A stretch of DNA of 5,704 nucleotides from an uncultured Bacteroidales bacterium (lineage in GTDB: Bacteria; Bacteroidota; Bacteroidia; Bacteroidales; Muribaculaceae), in assembly GCA_947175585.1 (NCBI GenBank), contig CAMWNL010000141.1, forward strand, positions 1 through 5,704. The letters run 5' to 3'. The notes beneath the pieces were generated by a model. The model made no database searches, was not told where the DNA came from, and was given only the letters and a program-made list of their open reading frames with translations. The first letter of the stretch is position 1. Each line of letters opens with the position of its first letter. Below, piece by piece: positions 1-4,758 of this stretch. The position numbers and the translations under genes were made by a program.

Positions 1-109
1 GAGTGGGCGAAGTCATCTTAACGGATGTCCGCCATCTTACAGGGCTTTGAGCCCCGGATGTAAACGCGATAGCGAAAACGGCAAGCAATAAAAACAGCGC
101 CTTTTTCAT
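1..109 (-). CDS. N-terminal fragment of an exported protein, possibly DsbD-like (runs off left edge)
   Basis: An open frame on the minus strand starts with ATG at 109-107 and stays open for 36 codons to the window edge. It begins MKKALFLLLAVFAIAFTSGA, a textbook Sec signal peptide with a Lys-Lys start, a hydrophobic core and a likely signal peptidase I cut before QSPVRW. The mature start (Q-S-P-V-R-W-R-T-S-V-K-M) resembles, from memory, the N-terminal periplasmic domain of Bacteroidales DsbD-family thiol:disulfide reductases, which often begin with a short PVKW/PVRW segment. That is an inference from very few residues. A Bacteroidetes-type -7 element lies 28 bases upstream of the start, which supports this start codon. 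The gene is probably transcribed separately from the hydrolase gene upstream of it on the same strand. Being a real coding start is fairly sure; the family is not. Confidence 0.72.
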   Translation of the reverse strand, partial: MKKALFLLLAVFAIAFTSGAQSPVRWRTSVKMTSPT

Positions 110-136
110 AAGAGAACAGAGTTATAATATTATGTG

Positions 137-144
137 CAAATTTA
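137..144 (-). promoter_or_regulatory. Bacteroidetes -7 promoter element for the left-edge gene
   Basis: On the minus strand this reads TAAATTTG, an exact match to the Bacteroidetes -7 consensus TAnnTTTG. It would put the transcription start about 20 bases before the ATG at 109. The expected -33 position, about 20 bases upstream, holds only a T-rich stretch (TTTT) and no clear TTTG, so the match rests on one element. It lies in the 75-base gap after the hydrolase stop codon. Confidence 0.55.
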
Positions 145-184
145 CGACTTTATGGCCGAAGCTAAAATATAAAAATGATGAAAT

Positions 185-871
185 TTAACGGGCGTCATGG
201 GCATTGATCTGGTCAACAATCTGCTGCATACCCTTGGCAGACGGATGACCTTCGATGCGATCGACGTCGACAAGCTGGATGTAATCGATGCCGTAGTGGT
301 CGCAGATAGTTTTGGTCGACTCAGTGACGTCATCGCTCAGGTCATTGTTGATGATATAGACGATTTCCACACCGGGATAATATTCCTTCATGGAGGAGAG
401 CATGTAAGCAAGCGCCGGACGGAAATTGTAGAGGTCTTCTTTTGTCCAGTCTGAATATTGAAACTCTCCGACAGGCACTTTTGCCCAGGAGTCATTTGTG
501 CCACCGAAGATATAGATAAGATCCGGTTCGCCGAGATTTCTCATACGGGCGATAAATGATCGGTCAGTGTAGTCTTCTCCGCGATAACCGGTGTTGCACA
601 CGGTCGATCCTGAAAAAGAATTATTCTTACAGATGCGGTAGCCACGGTCAGTGATAAGTTTGTGCCACCATGTCTGGTCAGCCTGATGAACATCGTTTGC
701 TCTCTCTGATTTTTTCCAATACCAGATTGCGTTAGTGTCAGGATAGACACAACCTTCGAAAGTTGAGTATGAGTCACCTAAGATAGACACACCCTTACGG
801 CTCTGAGCTACTGCCGCAACGGCAGGCATTAATACAACGGCTAATAAAAAGCCAAAAATCAGTTTTTTCAT
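185..871 (-). CDS. Secreted SGNH/GDSL-family hydrolase
   Basis: This 228-residue protein is a probable periplasmic or secreted serine esterase/lipase-fold hydrolase; the substrate is unknown. Residues 1-22 form a Sec signal peptide (MKKLIFGFLL, then an Ala-rich cut site). The SGNH blocks are visible in order: G32-D33-S34 with the nucleophile Ser (block I), N83-N84-S85-F86-S87-G88 (block II), G123-G124-T125-N126-D127 with the oxyanion Asn (block III), and H209-P210-S211 (block V). The usual DxxH triad is altered: the residue three before His is Ile206, with Asp204 and Glu207 nearby. From memory, this fits a Bacteroidales subfamily with a GHPS ending rather than a broken enzyme. Length is typical of single-domain SGNH proteins. 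It begins 22 bases after the stop of the lipoprotein gene, with no TAnnTTTG between them, so the two are probably cotranscribed. Confidence 0.9.
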   Translation of the reverse strand: MKKLIFGFLLAVVLMPAVAAVAQSRKGVSILGDSYSTFEGCVYPDTNAIWYWKKSERANDVHQADQTWWHKLITDRGYRICKNNSFSGSTVCNTGYRGEDYTDRSFIARMRNLGEPDLIYIFGGTNDSWAKVPVGEFQYSDWTKEDLYNFRPALAYMLSSMKEYYPGVEIVYIINNDLSDDVTESTKTICDHYGIDYIQLVDVDRIEGHPSAKGMQQIVDQINAHDAR

Positions 872-893
872 ATTGATATTTTTTAATTAAATT

Positions 894-1679
894 TTAAAGT
901 TCTATTACAGTTACGGGCTTGTCAATATTGTATTCGCTTAAAATATAATTAACGATTTCCTGATGAGGTTTAAGATATGAGCCATCGATATTGACTGCAT
1001 CCCATCCTGATTCTTTATGAAATAACCAGTCTATATTATCGGAATCAGAATAATATATTTGTATAATCGAATCTGCTTCTGCATCCAAAAACGTAGTGGA
1101 ATATGGATATTTATTGCAATCATCATTAATTATATCGAATCCCCATTTACCGTTTACTTTAGCGAAATACCCGGTCTTGCCTTCGACTAAATTTTCACAC
1201 GGTCCGAAATAGTAACATAAAAGTTTGTTATTTGAGTCTGATTTAAAATAAAAATAGTAATTACCTCGATTTGTGGTAGCACGGAAAAGATTATTTCCCA
1301 ATAATGTAGATGAATCAAAATCATCTGGAGTAATCCTAAGATCTGTAAATGCAGTCTCTATGAATTGTGTCTCATGATCATGTGGATTGAAATCGAATAC
1401 CATATCCAAATAATGGATAGTATCTGTTTCAGCAATAAAAATTCCGGCAGTATTGTTCCCAAAGTAATATATGGTATCATATTCACATGGAATTATTATA
1501 TGACCTTCATTTTCATTGTTAAAACTCACAACTCCCATTCTTGAATTGCTTCTGTCGATCTTATAATATAATCCCGTTGCCGTTATCGGACGATAAGTAA
1601 AAGATTGATTTGTACAAGCTGAAATGCTTGCAAATATTATAATCAGTAATATAGCATAGACTATCGTAATCTTTTTCAT
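894..1679 (-). CDS. Lipoprotein with WG-like beta repeats, unknown function
   Basis: This 261-residue protein has a lipoprotein signal: MKKITIVYAI, a hydrophobic stretch, and a lipobox I-S-A-C with the lipidated Cys22. The residues after Cys (TNQSFTYR) lack the acidic run used as a surface-export signal in Bacteroidetes, so a periplasm-facing anchor is more likely. The rest is beta-rich and aromatic. Three stretches look like degenerate WG repeats: residues 48-73 (MGVVSF...IIIPCEYDTI), 177-193 (GKWGFDI...), and 218-233 (a W-L-F-H-K-E-S-G-W-D core followed by N-I-D-G). WG repeats are known as beta-repeat modules in bacterial surface and periplasmic proteins, but the match here is by eye and weak. 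Codons are strikingly AT-rich compared with the hydrolase gene behind it, which may indicate separate origin. It is the first gene of a probable two-gene unit. The precise function is not recognised. Confidence 0.82.
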   Translation of the reverse strand: MKKITIVYAILLIIIFASISACTNQSFTYRPITATGLYYKIDRSNSRMGVVSFNNENEGHIIIPCEYDTIYYFGNNTAGIFIAETDTIHYLDMVFDFNPHDHETQFIETAFTDLRITPDDFDSSTLLGNNLFRATTNRGNYYFYFKSDSNNKLLCYYFGPCENLVEGKTGYFAKVNGKWGFDIINDDCNKYPYSTTFLDAEADSIIQIYYSDSDNIDWLFHKESGWDAVNIDGSYLKPHQEIVNYILSEYNIDKPVTVIEL

Positions 1680-1713
1680 GACTGAAGTATAACTGTAAGA
1701 ATCAATCTTTATG

Positions 1714-1721
1714 CAAATGTA
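1714..1721 (-). promoter_or_regulatory. -7 promoter element for the lipoprotein-hydrolase unit
   Basis: The minus strand reads TACATTTG, matching TAnnTTTG exactly, 34 bases upstream of the lipoprotein ATG at 1679. The expected start of transcription is near 1707, giving a leader of about 28 bases. The region 19-21 bases further upstream is AT-rich without a clean TTTG, so the -33 box is weak. Confidence 0.55.
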
Positions 1722-1780
1722 GTAATTATAAATTTATTATAAGCATGTAAGGGGATAAAAAGAAATAAGGCGAGGTATAT

Positions 1781-1817
1781 AAAGAAAAAAGACTATGTCT
1801 GTTTAAGACATAGTCTT
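1781..1817 (-). terminator. Intrinsic terminator of the tRNA-Cys transcript
   Basis: A perfect 12-bp inverted repeat (AAGACTATGTCT at 1789-1800 and AGACATAGTCTT at 1806-1817) encloses a 5-base loop. Read on the minus strand, the hairpin is followed at once by a T-run, TTTTTT then CTTT (1781-1790 region), the form of a Rho-independent terminator. It lies 13 bases downstream of the tRNA 3' end and well before the lipoprotein promoter, so it should end the tRNA transcript and insulate the next unit. Confidence 0.85.
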
Positions 1818-1830
1818 CAAGGATTTTTAG

Positions 1831-1901
1831 AGGTTCCTAGCAGATTCGAACTGCTGTAAACGGTTTTGCAGACCGGTGCCTAACCACTCGGCCAAGGAAC
1901 C
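1831..1901 (-). tRNA. tRNA-Cys (anticodon GCA)
   Basis: The minus strand folds into a 71-base cloverleaf. The acceptor arm GGTTCCT pairs fully with AGGAACC; the D arm is GCC...GGC around GAGTGGTTA; the anticodon loop is CTGCAAA with GCA at 1867-1869; the T arm is AGCAG-TTCGAAT-CTGCT. The discriminator base is U73, the main identity base for cysteine tRNA. CCA is not encoded; the next bases are CTAAAA. The anticodon stem CCGGT/ACCGT has four good pairs and a C-U mismatch at its outer end (27-43). A strong promoter precedes it and a perfect terminator follows, so it is most likely expressed as a single-tRNA unit. Confidence 0.97.
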
Positions 1902-1922
1902 CTATCGTGGCGTTTGCGAGTG

Positions 1923-1954
1923 CAAAGTTAAAACCTTTTTTCGAAATACGCAAA
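1923..1954 (-). promoter_or_regulatory. Consensus promoter for tRNA-Cys
   Basis: On the minus strand, TTTG (1951-1954) is followed after exactly 20 bases by TAACTTTG (1923-1930). This matches the Bacteroidetes sigma-ABfr consensus (TTTG, 19-21 bases, TAnnTTTG). It would start transcription near 1917, about 15 bases before the mature tRNA 5' end. It lies between the toxin stop codon and the tRNA. Confidence 0.85.
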
Positions 1955-1977
1955 TTTTTTTCATCACCAAATGCACA

Positions 1978-2265
1978 TTATCGTTTTACACCTTTGCCAA
2001 ATAATTCTGAATGAGAGCCAAGTCTGATTAAGTCAATATCGTTTGTTTCCTGATCAATCCAAATTAATAGGAAATCACCTTGAATATGACATTCCATACA
2101 ACCGGCATAGTCATTTAAGAGTAGATGAGGCTTATATTTTTGTGGAATTGGTAATTCATTCTCAAGTAAAAACAAAACATCAAGAAGGGCTGCTGCTTTT
2201 TGGGGGTTATTGCGAATGCGTTTAAGGTCTTTTTTATACTGAGTAGAAGGACGTAATGTTTTCAT
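1978..2265 (-). CDS. YafQ/RelE-family type II toxin (probable mRNA interferase)
   Basis: This 95-residue basic protein matches the YafQ branch of the RelE/ParE toxins, ribosome-dependent or free endoribonucleases that cut mRNA and stop translation. The visible core is H47, then E59-C60-type ECH segment with H60, D64-F65-L66-L67, then R81, H85-S86 and F89 in the block DLIRLGSHSELFG. By position these correspond to the YafQ catalytic set (two central His, Asp, an aromatic, then His and Phe near the C-terminus). The aromatic after Asp is Phe65 where E. coli YafQ has Trp. The length is normal for the family and nothing looks truncated. Its ATG overlaps the TGA of the antitoxin gene by four bases, so translation is coupled and antitoxin is made first. 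No terminator follows before the tRNA promoter. Confidence 0.92.
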   Translation of the reverse strand: MKTLRPSTQYKKDLKRIRNNPQKAAALLDVLFLLENELPIPQKYKPHLLLNDYAGCMECHIQGDFLLIWIDQETNDIDLIRLGSHSELFGKGVKR

Positions 2266-2519
2266 AGTCCGGCAGACCTAAACATTGCTTCCACCGAAGA
2301 TGTGTCGATAGGGGTGGCATTACGTAACTTCCCACTTCGAGCTTCTTCTATTGCTGCCTTTGTAGTCTCGTTAGGTTCATTATATGCGACTTCAAGCAAA
2401 ATGCACTCCACGAAGTTATTAAGACTTCGATGTTCGCGTTTTGCCAACTCTTTCAATCTGTCAATAAGTTCCGAACTTAGTCGGAACATCGTTGCTTTTT
2501 TCTGTATTGCTGCATCCAT
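2262..2519 (-). CDS. Ribbon-helix-helix antitoxin of the YafQ-like module
   Basis: This 85-residue protein is the partner antitoxin. Residues 8-14 (KATMFRL) form the predicted DNA-contacting beta strand, 16-29 (SELIDRLKELAKRE) helix A and 32-45 (SLNNFVECILLEVA) helix B, the ribbon-helix-helix fold. Residues 50-85 (ETTKAAIEEARSGK... to AMFRSAGL) would be the flexible tail that wraps the toxin. Antitoxins of this type dimerise, bind the operon promoter, and repress together with toxin. It is the first gene of the pair, with a consensus promoter starting 20 bases upstream of its ATG. The start at 2519 is preferred because only this Met leaves the full strand residues, although Met11 also exists. 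Family assignment as RHH is confident; the exact antitoxin subfamily (DinJ/RelB-like) is an inference from the partner. Confidence 0.9.
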   Translation of the reverse strand: MDAAIQKKATMFRLSSELIDRLKELAKREHRSLNNFVECILLEVAYNEPNETTKAAIEEARSGKLRNATPIDTSSVEAMFRSAGL

Positions 2520-2538
2520 AGTGCTATCGTTTTGTTTG

Positions 2539-2570
2539 CAAATATATTGTATTTATATAGCAAAACCAAA
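2539..2570 (-). promoter_or_regulatory. Promoter and possible operator of the toxin-antitoxin operon
   Basis: On the minus strand, TTTG (2567-2570) lies exactly 20 bases before TATATTTG (2539-2546), a full match to the Bacteroidetes promoter consensus. Transcription would start about 13 bases before the antitoxin ATG. The spacer holds a short AT inverted repeat (ATATA at 2542-2546 and TATAT at 2554-2558, 7 bases apart), a possible site for the ribbon-helix-helix antitoxin. The repeat is short and AT-only, so the operator is a guess; the promoter is well supported. Confidence 0.75.
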
Positions 2571-2671
2571 AAAATTAAGTAAAAGTTGCGTGTAAATACC
2601 TCTAAATATTATAACGATTTATATCATTGGGAAAAATGAGGTTTTAATGACATAATTTTCTGCTTTTTATA

Positions 2672-2679
2672 TATCTTTG
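2672..2679 (+). promoter_or_regulatory. -7 promoter element for the three-gene plus-strand unit
   Basis: TATCTTTG matches the TAnnTTTG consensus and ends 24 bases before the ATG at 2704, giving a leader of about 18 bases. No good TTTG sits 19-21 bases upstream. It faces away from the toxin-antitoxin promoter about 100 bases to the left. No other TAnnTTTG is seen in the short gaps at 3502-3529 and 4109-4110, so this may drive all three genes. Confidence 0.6.
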
Positions 2680-2703
2680 CGCAAACTATCATAAAATCTT
2701 GAT

Positions 2704-3501
2704 ATGGATGAAATAGACGAAAGAAACACTGATCCCCGTCATGAAAGTGGTTGGGCTGCTTTTATGCGCGTAATGCGATATGTGTCTGTCGGAGTGATAA
2801 CGTTGGCATTGTTTGTGATAATGTTGTTTTCGATGACTGATAACGATATATGGGTACTGTTTGTAATCTTTGCGCTTGTGAATTTCTATGTCTCGATTCC
2901 TCTTATCGCATGTTGGTTACATTCATTTGCGCGTTCATTGTTCCGTCGCACAAGGACCGATAGAATCCTGTTATATTTTCATATCGCCGATATGCTTATG
3001 ATAGGAGTGTCTATTTTAATGATGCTCAGACCCGAGATGCATTGCGATGCTGACTATATGGAGAAGCATTACAAAGAGTACGGAAGTCAGATGCGAGAGG
3101 TAGCGAGAGAAGCACGCCGGCTTTTACCTGATAGTACCGATCTGGTGATAGAATTTGGAAGCAATGCACCTGAATGTGACATCCAATTTCTAAGCGATAA
3201 ACAATTAAAACATATAGAGGATAGGTTGGATGATGTTGATTGCATCGGTATTGAAACTGATAACTATGGACTAACCGATTATACGAGGCTAAGATTTAAG
3301 CGTCAAGGGATGGGTATGTATTCTTACCGTTTTTATAACAGGGCGCTTACTTTAGAGGAACAGGACTCTATAAACGAAGATGGCCGATTTATAGTTTATG
3401 ATGATTCGACTGTATTTGAGTATGGCGGAGGAGTGTTCGGACCTCAGTATTTTATGGACAAAGAAGAATTTTTAAAACGTAAAGCTAATGTGGGTAACTG
3501 A
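2704..3501 (+). CDS. Three-helix inner-membrane protein with C-terminal soluble domain, unknown function
   Basis: I do not recognise this 265-residue protein. Three hydrophobic segments are visible at about residues 26-44, 49-72 and 88-108. The arginine-rich loop between the second and third (HSFARSLFRRTRTDR) and the basic M-R-V-M-R before the first suggest a cytoplasmic N-terminus, a cytoplasmic second loop, and a C-terminal domain of about 155 residues in the periplasm. That domain is acidic, has an E-A-R-R-L-L-P-D-S-T-D segment followed by alternating beta and short helix stretches, and ends in a G-G-G-V-F-G-P-Q-Y-F turn. No catalytic motif is seen. The first Met is preferred because it sits 24 bases after a promoter element; Met21 and Met24 are alternatives just before the first helix. 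A GNAT gene follows after 28 bases, so cotranscription is likely. Confidence 0.85.
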   Translation: MDEIDERNTDPRHESGWAAFMRVMRYVSVGVITLALFVIMLFSMTDNDIWVLFVIFALVNFYVSIPLIACWLHSFARSLFRRTRTDRILLYFHIADMLMIGVSILMMLRPEMHCDADYMEKHYKEYGSQMREVAREARRLLPDSTDLVIEFGSNAPECDIQFLSDKQLKHIEDRLDDVDCIGIETDNYGLTDYTRLRFKRQGMGMYSYRFYNRALTLEEQDSINEDGRFIVYDDSTVFEYGGGVFGPQYFMDKEEFLKRKANVGN

Positions 3502-3529
3502 TAGCACGTGTAATTTATAACTATATTAT

Positions 3530-4108
3530 ATGAGAATAGATAATGCAACACCTCAACATGCGTCGTTGATCGCAGATGCGATTCTTGAGGCCGTCGGACC
3601 TGAGATTACCGATAACCTGGCCGGAGATAAAAATTCTGTAAAAGATATTCACGACCTATTTCAGCGTCTTGCTGAGCGCGACGACACTCAATATTCTTAT
3701 ATAAATACAAGAGTCGCCATCAGTGATGACGGTACTCCGATGGGGGTCTGTATCTGCTATGATGGTGCAGACTTGAACCAACTTCGCCGTCCATTTTTCC
3801 ATGAGGCTAATTCGACTTTAGGCTGGAATATGTCGGATGAAGAGATCGATGCTCTTCCGGGAGAAACAGAGCCTGGCGAAGTATATCTCGACACTATCAT
3901 GGTTCTGCCGATATTCAGAGGTAAAGGTGTGGCGAAAACTCTGATAGCCGACGCCGCACTGAAGGCTGAGCGGATTGGCAAGCCTCTCGGATTGCTTTGC
4001 GACATTGATAATACACACGCTCACAAGCTCTACGAGTCTGTAGCCTTAAAGGATGTGGGTCTTAAGCCATTTGCCGGCCACACAATGTATCACATGCAGA
4101 TGCTTTAA
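3530..4108 (+). CDS. GNAT-family N-acetyltransferase
   Basis: This 192-residue protein has the Gcn5-related acetyltransferase fold and should transfer an acetyl group from acetyl-CoA to an amine; the acceptor is unknown. Motif A is clear at residues 119-150: a beta strand YLDTIMVLP followed by F-R130-G-K-G133-V-A135, the R/Q-x-x-G-x-G/A pyrophosphate-binding loop, then a helix. Motif B follows with N161-T-H-A-H-K-L-Y168-E, the usual Asn and Tyr of the acetyl-CoA site and C-terminal half. The region 75-115 (Y-D-G-A-D... GWNMSDEEIDALPG) is an insert before motif A longer than in minimal GNATs and may shape the acceptor pocket. It is a cytoplasmic protein with no signal. It lies 28 bases after the membrane protein gene and only two bases before the next gene. 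Confidence 0.93.
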   Translation: MRIDNATPQHASLIADAILEAVGPEITDNLAGDKNSVKDIHDLFQRLAERDDTQYSYINTRVAISDDGTPMGVCICYDGADLNQLRRPFFHEANSTLGWNMSDEEIDALPGETEPGEVYLDTIMVLPIFRGKGVAKTLIADAALKAERIGKPLGLLCDIDNTHAHKLYESVALKDVGLKPFAGHTMYHMQML

Positions 4109-4110
4109 TT

Positions 4111-4683
4111 ATGAATAAATCGCTAAGATCCATTCTTGCTGTGATATTGGCAACTTTTTGTTTTCCTCCTGTATATATTCAATCCGTGAAGCATATAGGT
4201 CGTGATAACAAATTGTTATGGATTGTTGATGGGGTTGAGGTTAAAGATTCGGTGGCGGACTATTCAATTGATGAGCTTAGCAGTGACAGTGGTGCTGTTA
4301 TTACTGCTCTATCTCTGAAGATTATACATAGACTATCGGATTTAAAATCAATCACGCTTTACGACTCGCTTGAAGCAGCTAAGCGAGGATATGCAGATTG
4401 TAAAGGAGTGGTCAATGTAGAAACCAACATTAAGAATAGAATAATTTTCATAGTCAATGGTTTGGTACACCAAAGCACTGAGGTTTTAAACGGAGGGATG
4501 TTACTTGACACAGCCAATGTCACAAAAATAATAGATATTGAACTTTCTAACCTTGAAAAATATCATATTACAGACGTGAAAATTATTGGACCTGAAGAAT
4601 TACCTAAGTTTTCAGGTGAAAGATATACCTTGCCGATTGTAATTGTAACTACAGAGCTAACCGAAATCGAACAAGATTATTAA
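4111..4683 (+). CDS. Exported protein with two tandem TonB-receptor plug-like units, no barrel
   Basis: This 190-residue protein starts with a probable signal peptide (MNKSLRSILAVILATFCFPP, ending near residue 24), so it is predicted to reach the periplasm. Residues 35-105 run L-L-W-I-V-D-G-V to S-I-T-L-Y-D-S-L-E-A-A-K-R-G-Y-A-D-C-K-G-V-V-N-V-E-T. This matches the layout of a SusC/TonB-receptor plug end (IVDGV, then D-I-x-S-I-x-V-L-K-D-A, Y-G-x-R-A-x-N-G-V-I-x-I-x-T). Residues 111-182 repeat the layout: I-I-F-I-V-N-G-L, then I-T-D-V-K-I-I-G-P-E-E, and P-I-V-I-V-T-T-E. No beta-barrel follows; the protein ends a few residues later. The plug relation is inferred by eye and the similarity is remote. 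It starts two bases after the GNAT stop, so the two are almost surely cotranscribed. Alternative: an unrelated beta-alpha repeat protein. Confidence 0.8.
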   Translation: MNKSLRSILAVILATFCFPPVYIQSVKHIGRDNKLLWIVDGVEVKDSVADYSIDELSSDSGAVITALSLKIIHRLSDLKSITLYDSLEAAKRGYADCKGVVNVETNIKNRIIFIVNGLVHQSTEVLNGGMLLDTANVTKIIDIELSNLEKYHITDVKIIGPEELPKFSGERYTLPIVIVTTELTEIEQDY

Positions 4684-4758
4684 ATTCAGACGGGAAAAAA
4701 CGAGGTGAAAATTTCGTATTGGGGTTAGTAAGATGCGTCAGTTGACCGCACGTGTCAT

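Noticed and set aside
197..454. Plus-strand open frame of 85 codons
   Set aside because: It lies fully inside the hydrolase gene on the other strand, has no signal or known motif, and has no promoter element. It is a shadow of that gene.
1831..2519. Toxin-antitoxin genes next to a tRNA as the edge of an integrated element
   Set aside because: Integration usually uses the tRNA 3' end and leaves a repeat of it. The module lies on the 5' side, no integrase gene is visible, and no copy of the tRNA 3' end was found in the window.
2302..2595. Plus-strand open frame of 97 codons
   Set aside because: It is antisense to the antitoxin gene and its promoter; its hydrophobic look comes from the reverse of the charged antitoxin helices.
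2598..2643. ACCTC/GAGGT inverted repeat as a regulatory site
   Set aside because: Arms are about seven of eight bases, separated by roughly thirty bases in AT-rich sequence. Chance is the simpler explanation, so it is mentioned only in passing.
4733..4749. Imperfect hairpin after the SprA stop codon as a terminator
   Set aside because: The arms (TGCG and CGCA) enclose a bulge and a tiny loop, and no T-run follows on the minus strand. A nearby ACGA/TCGT pair followed by TTTTTT has only four base pairs.
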